The notes under the pieces: model-generated | What the model was told of the DNA's origin: nothing | What the model saw: only the letters and a program-made list of their open reading frames with translations | Databases searched by the model: none | Translations under genes and position numbers: made by a program | In this document: positions 1 through 7,651 of the stretch, in pieces | Position numbering within the stretch: position 1 is the stretch's first letter | Layout: each line of letters begins with the position of its first letter | From: Flavobacteriales bacterium | GTDB lineage: Bacteria; Bacteroidota; Bacteroidia; Flavobacteriales; Schleiferiaceae | Assembly (NCBI GenBank): GCA_007693635.1 | Contig: REDE01000099.1 | Coordinates: 1 to 53,012, forward strand | Length of the DNA: 53,012 nucleotides | Direction of reading: 5' to 3'

Positions 1-1
1 C

Positions 2-466
2 GATGCCGCCAAGTGGTTTATCGACGCCATTCAGCAACGACAGCATACGCTATACATCACAATGAATTCCATCATGAACTACCAGCGGGAATATTTTCTC
101 ACCGGCGACGAAAAGAAATTACGACCGATGATTCTCAAAGACATCGCAGAGGAGATCGGCATGGATATCTCTACGGTGTCACGAGTTGCCAACAGTAAAT
201 ATGTGCTCACGCCTTACGGGACATTACTAATCAAAACATTCTTCAGTGAAAGCATGACCAACGATGAGGGTGAGGAAGTTTCTACTCGTGAAATCAAAAA
301 GATCTTGGAAGAAAGCATAGCAGCTGAAAACAAGCGCAAGCCCCTTACCGATGAAAAACTTGCCAAAGTTCTCAAGGAAAAAGGCTATCCAATAGCGCGT
401 CGAACTGTGGCTAAATACCGAGAGCAGCTGGATATTCCCGTTGCTCGTTTACGCAAAGAATTATAA
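2..466 (+). CDS. rpoN: RNA polymerase sigma-54 factor RpoN, C-terminal part (5' end outside window)
   Basis: This is the C-terminal end of the alternative sigma factor that binds -24/-12 promoters and needs an AAA+ activator to open them. The reading frame is open from base 2 with no start, so the gene is cut by the window edge; about 154 codons remain. The segment AKWFIDAIQQRQHTL followed by the helix-turn-helix part DISTVSRVANSKYV is the core/DNA-binding region of the family. The signature RpoN box ARRTVAKYRE lies near the end, about 20 residues before the stop, as expected. The membrane protein gene starts one base after the stop, so the two are probably co-transcribed. The ATG at 62 is internal and not a real start. 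Confidence 0.95.
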   Translation, partial: DAAKWFIDAIQQRQHTLYITMNSIMNYQREYFLTGDEKKLRPMILKDIAEEIGMDISTVSRVANSKYVLTPYGTLLIKTFFSESMTNDEGEEVSTREIKKILEESIAAENKRKPLTDEKLAKVLKEKGYPIARRTVAKYREQLDIPVARLRKEL

Positions 467-467
467 C

Positions 468-1076
468 ATGAGGAACATCGCCCAGTTTATCTCATATTTG
501 CTTCATCCCTCAATAATGCCGGTTTTGGGTGTGTTTATGATCACCCAAACCTATAGTTATTATTTGCCTTATGAACTGCAAAAACGGCTACTACTCATTG
601 TCATCGCGGGCACGTATATCCTTCCGCTACTGGTGAGTCTTGCTCTATGGAAATTGGGCTATATAGAGTCGTTGCTCATGAAAAACGCACGCGATCGGCG
701 AGCTCCATTTATCATGGGTGGTATTTTCTTCTACTTTACCGCCCAACTGATGCGTGGTGTGGAGGCGATTCCGCTTTTGTACATCTTTATTTTAGCGGCA
801 GCCACTACCATTCTAATTCAGCTAATATTTTTACGACAAACAAAAATAAGTGCCCATTCGGCAGGGATGTCCGGACTGCTTAGCTTGAGCGTTGTTTTAG
901 CCTCACGTGGCGATTTCGTTACCCCATCTTTCGTTGCTATCCTAGTCGCTCTATGGGGCTTAATTGGCTGGGCGCGTATTGAGCTCGAGGCGCACAGTTT
1001 GCAGGAAGTCATTTTGGGATATCTCAGCGGAAGTCTACCTTTGCTGGTTTTCTTATGGATGAATTCTCTGATATAA
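468..1076 (+). CDS. Integral membrane protein, PAP2-superfamily-like
   Basis: A 202-residue hydrophobic protein with about five to six membrane segments. It resembles short PAP2-like membrane proteins found beside rpoN in Bacteroidota. The segment KISAHSAGMSGL holds a His-Ser-Ala-Gly arrangement like the core of a PAP2 phosphatase motif, and a second conserved His occurs in LEAHSLQEVILGYLSG near the C-terminus. That fits a lipid-phosphate phosphatase, but the classical KX6RP motif is not obvious, so the activity is inferred. The chosen ATG at 468 follows the rpoN stop by one base. An in-frame TTG at 441 would overlap rpoN and add unlikely residues. It ends 21 bp before a convergent lipoprotein gene. 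Confidence 0.75.
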   Translation: MRNIAQFISYLLHPSIMPVLGVFMITQTYSYYLPYELQKRLLLIVIAGTYILPLLVSLALWKLGYIESLLMKNARDRRAPFIMGGIFFYFTAQLMRGVEAIPLLYIFILAAATTILIQLIFLRQTKISAHSAGMSGLLSLSVVLASRGDFVTPSFVAILVALWGLIGWARIELEAHSLQEVILGYLSGSLPLLVFLWMNSLI

Positions 1077-1097
1077 GAAGTCCCAGTAAAAAGGCAA

Positions 1098-2333
1098 CTA
1101 GTTGAAATCCAGAGTTAATCGAAACCGCAAAATACGGCCATTACCTGAGTCGGCGACATAAACAATTCTGCGGTAGTATCCTACTCCCGATGGGCGGTTA
1201 AACTGGGTTAAGCCATTACCTGTTCCACCAAAAGAGGCCTTTTCAAGTTTTGTTCTGCCCGTTGCTGGAGGAGGAAGAACCCCTTCAAATCCGTCGCGCG
1301 TAAACTGAAATAGGCTATCCTTTTCCTCATCGACTACGAATAAAAACCTTGTATTGTCGCCTGCTACAGCAATGGCAGAGGGCTTGCTAAACTTATTGGG
1401 TTCAAACAAAAATCCGTCTGCCCGAGAAGTATCTCCTACTGGAAAAATAACCGGACGAAATTCCGCTCCAAAATCCGTTTCAATGTATTCAATGAATTGA
1501 ACTTTCAACTCGTTGGCGGGGTCTACACTGCTGTAAAAAAAGTGGCGTTCCTGCGAAGCTTGTATTTGCGGAGGCACGGCGTAGGTGGCTATTCCGGATG
1601 GTTTCTGAAAAAAGTTATTAAATATACCACTTGACGTACTTACCGATATTGGTGTTTCAAACTGGTCGGTATTGGAGAAAATCAAAACGGCGTCATTTGG
1701 TCCCAAAATGGAACTCCCCCCCTGCCCTTGTCGCGTTACATAATAGCGGTTATTCTGTGAAGGAATATCGCTTGCCATGATGGCCACCTTTCCGAAGCGC
1801 ACCGTAAGATCCTGGGCATTTACATTGCTTCGAGAATAAAAAGGGTGGATAATTTTATTGACGATGCGAGCATAGCGAATACCGTACTGTCCGTTTTGAT
1901 TGAGCAATCTGATTCGGTAAATGCAAGCCAGAGTTATGGGGTCGCCACTTGCCGAAACCGTATCTAAAGTCCCGCAGGCTAGCAGATCAAAACGGCGGTC
2001 TTGAGTCACACTTGTCACCCCCGGAACGCTAAAACGCCCTTGTTCGCGACCGCTTTCATCCAGACCAATGATTTGCTGAGTTGCCTCGTCAACCACGTAA
2101 AGTAATTCGTCAAAACCAATACAAATATCCGTTGGGTAAACGAATTGATCCCAAGCCGGTTGGATGGGGACATAGGCAATATCTCGGTTGGTGAACTCCG
2201 GTAAATCAATAAAACTCAAATCCGTTTTATCACCAAAAAAATCATTACACCCGACAAAAACAACAGCGCTAAAAAGCACAGCTGATAGGGTTTTTAGAAG
2301 TTTTTTGTTAAGCTTGGTGGCCATAATTAGCAT
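1098..2333 (-). CDS. NHL-repeat (beta-propeller) lipoprotein
   Basis: A secreted lipoprotein of about 411 residues with a propeller fold. The N-terminus is Lys-rich, then hydrophobic, and ends in a lipobox VVFVGC, so it should be lipidated and membrane anchored. NHL-like strands are visible as repeated short motifs: VYPTDICIGFDELLYVVDEA early, FSKPSAIAVAGDNTRFLFVVDE in the middle and FNRPSGVGYYRRIVYVADSGNGRILRF at the end (given here as separate parts of a repeating pattern). The start is only one base after the stop of the PorV/PorQ-family gene, which favours translational coupling; a second ATG at 2324 is equally compatible with the signal peptide. It is the last gene of a four-gene minus-strand set. 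The ligand is unknown. Confidence 0.8.
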   Translation of the reverse strand: MLIMATKLNKKLLKTLSAVLFSAVVFVGCNDFFGDKTDLSFIDLPEFTNRDIAYVPIQPAWDQFVYPTDICIGFDELLYVVDEATQQIIGLDESGREQGRFSVPGVTSVTQDRRFDLLACGTLDTVSASGDPITLACIYRIRLLNQNGQYGIRYARIVNKIIHPFYSRSNVNAQDLTVRFGKVAIMASDIPSQNNRYYVTRQGQGGSSILGPNDAVLIFSNTDQFETPISVSTSSGIFNNFFQKPSGIATYAVPPQIQASQERHFFYSSVDPANELKVQFIEYIETDFGAEFRPVIFPVGDTSRADGFLFEPNKFSKPSAIAVAGDNTRFLFVVDEEKDSLFQFTRDGFEGVLPPPATGRTKLEKASFGGTGNGLTQFNRPSGVGYYRRIVYVADSGNGRILRFRLTLDFN

Positions 2334-2334
2334 T

Positions 2335-3339
2335 TTACTTGCTGTTCATCAATAAAAAACGAAGTCCAATAAGGTGTTGCATCCCTACAAAATCAGTGGG
2401 ATTAGCTGAGTAGTCTACGTACATGGTGTTGTCTCCAAATCCAGCTTTCACGCCAAAACCAAACGAGGGCCAGTGCTGTCCTTCAACACTAATTCGGTAC
2501 CCCAAGCGCATGAAATACACGTCTGCATAATCATATTCACCTCCAAATCGCAAGTTTTCTGCGTTGTCGTTGGGGTGATTAATTTGGAAAGAACCGTGAA
2601 TTTTATGCTGACCATTTTGATAAGCCAAAGCAGATGCGCCGAGACTAAACACGATAGGCAGAGTATTATCATCAAGGGCTATTCCTTCGATTCGATTAAA
2701 GTTGACCGGTAAATCTCTTCGATTAGAAAGCGCTGAATTACCACTAAAGTTTGAAACCACCACTGCAAACTGCAGGTCACGCCAGTCTGTTTGGTACAAA
2801 AACGACATATCGATTGCTGCTGTATGTGCGGTAAATTCAGCGATATTTTCGTAGATGTATTTCAGACTTACACCCGTACTAAATTGCTCGCTCAATCTAC
2901 GCGCATAGGTCAGTCCGAATGCCATATTTACTACACTAAACTCACGTCCGGTACCTTGGGGCATAAATTCGGTGCGTTCTTTAATTCTTCCGCTATTTAG
3001 TCCGTTGATGCTAAATCCGATGACATCATTTCTATTTGCGTTGGGAAATGCACCTGAGACAAAGCTTTGATTGACTCCAGCACCCACAAACATATTTTGC
3101 ATACTGAAGGTATTGTGCTTGATTTGGGTAAGCGCCGCGGGGTTCGTAAAAATAGAGTACGCATCCCCTGAAATTGCTGCACTTGCTCCACCAAGCGCTA
3201 GAGAGCGTGGATTGATGTCGTTCTTCAAGAAAGTCAATGCCGATAATCCGGCGCGCTCACCACCATAATTAGGGAGTACTTGTGCGCGCATCCCCAAGCT
3301 TGCGGAAATGGCAAAAAGTAAAATTATTAGATGCTTCAT
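2335..3339 (-). CDS. PorV/PorQ family outer-membrane protein
   Basis: A 334-residue outer-membrane beta-barrel protein with a cleavable signal peptide (MKHLIILLFAISASLGMRAQ). The segment SLALGGASAAISGDAYSIF followed by TNPAAL is the characteristic start of the PorV/PorQ (UPF0164-like) family, in which the founding members shuttle or anchor T9SS cargo at the cell surface. The rest shows alternating strands such as GEYDYADVYFMRLGYRI and ends LIGLRFLLMNSK, as in FadL-like barrels. The start overlaps the stop of the TonB receptor by one base (TAATG), a coupled arrangement. It may be the housekeeping PorQ or a paralogue dedicated to this locus. Length suits PorQ better than PorV, but I cannot separate these from sequence alone. 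Confidence 0.8.
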   Translation of the reverse strand: MKHLIILLFAISASLGMRAQVLPNYGGERAGLSALTFLKNDINPRSLALGGASAAISGDAYSIFTNPAALTQIKHNTFSMQNMFVGAGVNQSFVSGAFPNANRNDVIGFSINGLNSGRIKERTEFMPQGTGREFSVVNMAFGLTYARRLSEQFSTGVSLKYIYENIAEFTAHTAAIDMSFLYQTDWRDLQFAVVVSNFSGNSALSNRRDLPVNFNRIEGIALDDNTLPIVFSLGASALAYQNGQHKIHGSFQINHPNDNAENLRFGGEYDYADVYFMRLGYRISVEGQHWPSFGFGVKAGFGDNTMYVDYSANPTDFVGMQHLIGLRFLLMNSK

Positions 3340-6185
3340 TAGAATCGGAATGCTATGCCATACAATATTTGACGAGGCGCTAAATAGCGCGCTGGATCAC
3401 GTGGATCTAAACCTGTTTCTTGTGGACCGTTAAACTCTGGACGTGGGTCGCGCCAATTCATTGGAACATCATCGCCAAATTCGTAAGCTCGACCTGTAAT
3501 AGGGTTAATAATTTGCGCATTGAGGTGATTGAACATGTTGCGAATTTCAACGGTAAATACCACACCTCGGTATTTGTTAATCATCCAATCGTAACTGAGT
3601 TTAAGATCGAAATTAATCCATGGCGTGGCAATTTCCTCCAAAAAGCGGTCGTTGCGAACCTCAAACTCTGGACGACCAAGTTCATTAGCTCCCACGCGCT
3701 CTTGTGGTGTATATCGAAAACCAGAGGTGTAACGGTAGGAGAAAAACGCTCTAAAGCCCGTAATTCGTTGATCGAAAATTCGGAACGTACTGTCGGGCGT
3801 AAAGATGATTCCCACGTTGATGTTCCAAGGACGGTCGAAGGCGAGATATTGTTCGCGAGCCAATTGTATTTCTCCGGTTTGGGCAATTTGCAATGCCGAC
3901 TCACGTGCAGTGTTAGACTTACCGCGTGCTAGTTGATACGCGGCATTACCAAAACTATTGAAATATTTACCCAAACGATACTGATAACCGAATTCCACGC
4001 CCATGATTTTCGCATAATCTTGGTTGATATAAACGGTTTTGGTTACTGGGCGTCCCGTTAAATCACGTACAATGGCACTTCTCGAAACGATGTAGTCGAA
4101 ACGGTTATTATTAAAAGCCGTAAGTGAAACAATCAAATTGCGGTTGACTTGAGATTTCAAACCCACTTCGTAACTCACGTTGACCTCGGGATCAAGATCG
4201 GGATTACCCAAACTCGAGAGGAAGGAGCGGTCTTGAAAAACTGGATCTAAACCAGCATAAAGAAAACGCGGGTGAGGCAAACGCATGGAATGTCCGTAAT
4301 TAAAGTACAATACATTATTTTCAGTCACCGGAAAAGAAACATTGATTCTAGGAAGCATACGTGCTTTCCAACGAAGTCCCAATAAACCAACCGTTTTATT
4401 CATGTAATCCTCACGAGTCTGATCAATTACAGGACTATTAGGGTCGCTTATTGCTTCATCGGCAAAACGCCCTGGAGCCCAATAATTCATACGCATACCG
4501 AGCGTAGCGATAATTCCCTTATAAGAGATTCTGTCTTCGAAGAAAAATCCACCATTTTGTGGACGAACGAACCAGATATCACTGCTGGATCCGATAGAAA
4601 CAGAAGGTGTAGTCAGCGTATCGTTAATGCGAATGGGTGCACCTACCCACGGACGAATGACGTCGGCCCATTGATACTCCGTAAAGATATGATTAAATCC
4701 AAAGTTGAACCGATTGATTCCGTCGCCGGGATCGTAGGTGATTTTCGCACGCAAGGTATATTCTTGCGCATAGTGATCGTGCCACAAAGATGAAATTCCA
4801 CCGTTGTTCACCAATCCATCGCCCGGTAAGACAAATAAAGTCCCTGTGGGATCGTTCGGATTAAAAATCCCCACAGGATCAGTGATAATGTTTGCCTCAT
4901 CATAAATTTGATCGACGGTCTCTGAACGAAAAGGTCTGCCATTGGCATCAGCGCGCAGATTAGTAAAAAGACGTCCCGCACTTAGAGAGGCACCCCATTT
5001 TTTATTAAACATGTGCTTCACATTGAGCGCGCTTAGAACCGATCGGTGCGTATAGGTCGTGGCGTTGTCTAGATTATTTGACCGGGCGTATTGAAAACCA
5101 GGGACCAAAATCGCATCAAAACCAACGATTTGTAAGGTACGGGTATTCTGATTGATATTGACACTTGCCTGGTTAGTAAAAGTGATTTTCGTACCCGGAC
5201 GAACTTGGTAAGCAAGCTTAGCGGTATGCGTGAAGACGTTTGAATAACGCGGCGCCCAGAAAGTAGGGTTATCAGGGAATAGCGATGAATGAAGCTGCTC
5301 GGCAACTGGACCAAAATATTCGTTAGTAATTTGACCTGTAACGTTGTTGAATAACGTAACCTTCCCTTTGGTGCCGGGAATTGGTGTACCCATTGTTAGC
5401 TCGAAAATATCTGTAAAAAAGCTAGAAGCAACATCCGGGTTTGCGAGGTAATCGCGTTGCCACATACCTGAAAACTCGAAGCGGTCGCCGGCTTCGCGAA
5501 TGGTTGTATTGACGACCCCCGAAGAGCCTCCACCAAACTCTGCTCCGGCACCACCTGTGATTACGCTAAGGGAGCCAATGGACGAAGAATTAACATTGAC
5601 CCCAAAACCCGTACCTGCTAGAGGGTCTTGCGCACTAATACCGTCCACCAAAAATTCTGTTTCGTACACTCGAGCACCCCGAATTTGCAATCCATCAGGG
5701 GTTTCAATCACCCCGGCCTGCATCGCCACGACTTCTTGAACATCGCGTGAATTCATTTCTGCAAGTTCTTGCCGACTAATTGTGATTTCCGATGCAGCTA
5801 ATTCAAGGTCAATTTGTGATTTTCGACCGATGACTTCTACTGCTCCAAGACTACTAACTTCTGAAGACAGTGTAACGTCGAGTTTGGTTGTTTCACCAGA
5901 TTTTATGATGATTTCCGTAAACTGACGCGTTCCGTAACCTAAATATTGGACGCGCACGGAATACGCTCCCGGCTTAATATCCGAGATCAAATAGCGGCCG
6001 TCCAAATCGGTTGTAGCACCTCGATATGTACCAATAATTGATACCGATGCACCGATTAAGGTTTCACCAGTTTGCTCATCCTTCACGACACCTTGGAGTC
6101 GACCTTGAGCGCTGTTTTGAGCCTGTAAATAGACCGAAAACAAAATAAGCAGAGCTGCAAACCAGCCTTTACCAATCGAAATCAT
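3339..6185 (-). CDS. TonB-dependent receptor with carboxypeptidase-regulatory-like domain
   Basis: A large (948-residue) outer-membrane receptor for energised import of an unknown ligand. From the chosen start there is a signal peptide ending at LQAQ (about residue 23), a CarboxypepD_reg-like domain at about 29-108 (GVVKDEQTGETLIGASVSI and DLDGRYLISDIKPGAYSVRV), a plug at about 133-232 (VVAMQAGVIETPDGLQIRG, AEFGGGSSGVVNTTIR), then a long barrel ending in the aromatic GIAFRF. The start at 6185 is picked because it begins the signal peptide; the longer open frame from 6302 would add 39 unlikely residues. It overlaps the upstream lipoprotein gene by 17 bp and the PorV/PorQ-family gene by one base. 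It lacks a SusD partner, so it is not a classical SusC. Confidence 0.9.
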   Translation of the reverse strand: MISIGKGWFAALLILFSVYLQAQNSAQGRLQGVVKDEQTGETLIGASVSIIGTYRGATTDLDGRYLISDIKPGAYSVRVQYLGYGTRQFTEIIIKSGETTKLDVTLSSEVSSLGAVEVIGRKSQIDLELAASEITISRQELAEMNSRDVQEVVAMQAGVIETPDGLQIRGARVYETEFLVDGISAQDPLAGTGFGVNVNSSSIGSLSVITGGAGAEFGGGSSGVVNTTIREAGDRFEFSGMWQRDYLANPDVASSFFTDIFELTMGTPIPGTKGKVTLFNNVTGQITNEYFGPVAEQLHSSLFPDNPTFWAPRYSNVFTHTAKLAYQVRPGTKITFTNQASVNINQNTRTLQIVGFDAILVPGFQYARSNNLDNATTYTHRSVLSALNVKHMFNKKWGASLSAGRLFTNLRADANGRPFRSETVDQIYDEANIITDPVGIFNPNDPTGTLFVLPGDGLVNNGGISSLWHDHYAQEYTLRAKITYDPGDGINRFNFGFNHIFTEYQWADVIRPWVGAPIRINDTLTTPSVSIGSSSDIWFVRPQNGGFFFEDRISYKGIIATLGMRMNYWAPGRFADEAISDPNSPVIDQTREDYMNKTVGLLGLRWKARMLPRINVSFPVTENNVLYFNYGHSMRLPHPRFLYAGLDPVFQDRSFLSSLGNPDLDPEVNVSYEVGLKSQVNRNLIVSLTAFNNNRFDYIVSRSAIVRDLTGRPVTKTVYINQDYAKIMGVEFGYQYRLGKYFNSFGNAAYQLARGKSNTARESALQIAQTGEIQLAREQYLAFDRPWNINVGIIFTPDSTFRIFDQRITGFRAFFSYRYTSGFRYTPQERVGANELGRPEFEVRNDRFLEEIATPWINFDLKLSYDWMINKYRGVVFTVEIRNMFNHLNAQIINPITGRAYEFGDDVPMNWRDPRPEFNGPQETGLDPRDPARYLAPRQILYGIAFRF

Positions 6186-7602
6186 CCTGTAAAATTTGAT
6201 CAAACAATCGCTGTAATTCTGTTGGATTGCCCGCAAAGCGGTGCAGACTAGTCGCAAAAAAGACCTGCTGAACATTTCCGTTACGTCGGCGTAACGAAGC
6301 AATTAAGTTATCCCCCTGCCAGTTATTCAATTTGGTGAGTTGAGCACGATAAAAAACCTCGGAATCAATGGAGCGAATCATGGGAACAATACCCGCAAGG
6401 GTTCCGTCTGGAGAGAGGCGTGGATACGAAACGGTATCTACTGGAACCATGGAACTGTCGTTGGTCAATCGAGCCTGACCAGCGCTGGTCACCACCCCCT
6501 CGATGGGAAATCCTATTCCTAAAGTTTGAATATCGGTGGCTGGCGAAAGAATGGTTGTAACGAATGATTTACCGTTATTGCTGTTGAAGTTAGCAATCAT
6601 AGGTGATAAAAATGCCAATATAGTAGACCGTTGACCCGTCACTTGGTTGTCGTATAAAGAGATATCGGTATACGCAAAAAGGATATTGTAGCGTTCAAAA
6701 ACCCTATTCATGGTAGGACCCCAAAACTTCGGTTGAAATTTTCCATTCTGCACGGCATAATCCAAGAAATCATAACTACCGAGAAACCCTGAAAAAGCAT
6801 AAGGGTTAATGGCATCACGCACAATAGCCGGTTGGCCGCAAATTATTAAGTTTTGTGAGGTTTGTTGCTTAAAATAAAATGCTGCGGAAGTATCAACCGG
6901 ACTCTCTGCGCCGGCAATGTCGATGGCTTTTATATAAACAACATTTTCATCGTTGTAGCGAACGCCATCTGCCTTTTGGGCACGAGCTGAACTCTCAGCA
7001 CCAGCATAAATTAAAGCTTCACCAATGCCTGAGGTTTGGTTTTCCTCAAGAACAAAAGTCAAAATATTATTAGACGGAATACTGAACCAGTTTCCATCAT
7101 TGAATTTCATCAATACTTGTTCGATGGTTTCGTTGCCATCGAGGTCGGTGGCATTCCAACGAAACGTTGCCGCGATGAGGGCGGTATCTTCGGGAGCGGT
7201 AGACTTGTCAATTGACGCTACCGGAGGCGTATTTCTCAAAGGAATACGCAAATAGGCCGGATCTGGATCGCGCGCATCTTCATTATCGATGGCTCTAATC
7301 CAAAAGTCCTGATCAGTGGTATCTGATCCGGCTTCGATACTAAAACGAAAAACACTGTCTGTTCGCGCGGTAAAGAACCAGTTTTCATTGTCGAAAGATA
7401 TTTCATAACCTACAACAAATCCATCCTTATCGGTACCAAACCATGAGAGTCTAACGTTGGAATTAAGGCGGTTTTCACCAGTTCGGTTAATGCTCTCCAA
7501 AAAAATAGAGGTGCTAGGAGGCCGATTCTCCTGTTTCTCACCGCGCATACATCCAGCCACTTGAAGGCCGATTAGCGCAATAAAAAGTATATTCCAACGC
7601 AT
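6169..7602 (-). CDS. Lipoprotein with Ig/fibronectin-III-like domains
   Basis: A 477-residue predicted lipoprotein of unknown function. The N-terminus MRWNILFIALIGLQVAGC is a lipoprotein signal with lipobox VAGC. Two Ig/FN3-like units follow: RLSWFGTDKDGFVVGYEISF and, after an NTPPVASIDKS linker, FRWNATDLDGNETIEQVLMKF. The C-terminal part (NLIICGQPAIVRDAINPYAF onward, with IRSIDSEVFYRAQL) resembles no family I can name. The start at 7602 is chosen over an upstream in-frame ATG at 7644 because that one would run across a terminator and precede the signal peptide. The 3' end overlaps the TonB receptor start by 17 bp, suggesting coupled translation and a common surface complex. Confidence 0.75.
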   Translation of the reverse strand: MRWNILFIALIGLQVAGCMRGEKQENRPPSTSIFLESINRTGENRLNSNVRLSWFGTDKDGFVVGYEISFDNENWFFTARTDSVFRFSIEAGSDTTDQDFWIRAIDNEDARDPDPAYLRIPLRNTPPVASIDKSTAPEDTALIAATFRWNATDLDGNETIEQVLMKFNDGNWFSIPSNNILTFVLEENQTSGIGEALIYAGAESSARAQKADGVRYNDENVVYIKAIDIAGAESPVDTSAAFYFKQQTSQNLIICGQPAIVRDAINPYAFSGFLGSYDFLDYAVQNGKFQPKFWGPTMNRVFERYNILFAYTDISLYDNQVTGQRSTILAFLSPMIANFNSNNGKSFVTTILSPATDIQTLGIGFPIEGVVTSAGQARLTNDSSMVPVDTVSYPRLSPDGTLAGIVPMIRSIDSEVFYRAQLTKLNNWQGDNLIASLRRRNGNVQQVFFATSLHRFAGNPTELQRLFDQILQDDFDW

Positions 7603-7607
7603 ATGAG

Positions 7608-7642
7608 AAAAAAAAAGGAGGAAGTCATCAAAGACTCCCTCC
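7608..7642 (-). terminator. Rho-independent terminator between secreted protein and lipoprotein genes
   Basis: Read on the minus strand, a 10-bp stem GGAGGGAGTC / GACTTCCTCC with one mismatch and loop TTTGAT is followed by nine T. It lies just after the stop of the 7652-9892 gene and ends only five bases before the ATG of the lipoprotein gene at 7602. It should end or reduce transcription of the upstream gene. Confidence 0.85.
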
Positions 7643-7651
7643 AAGTTTAAA

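Noticed and set aside
3420-3932. Plus-strand open frame of 170 codons within the TonB receptor gene
   Set aside because: It lies opposite a clear receptor frame, has no signal, motif or start context, and other antisense frames in the same gene are similar.
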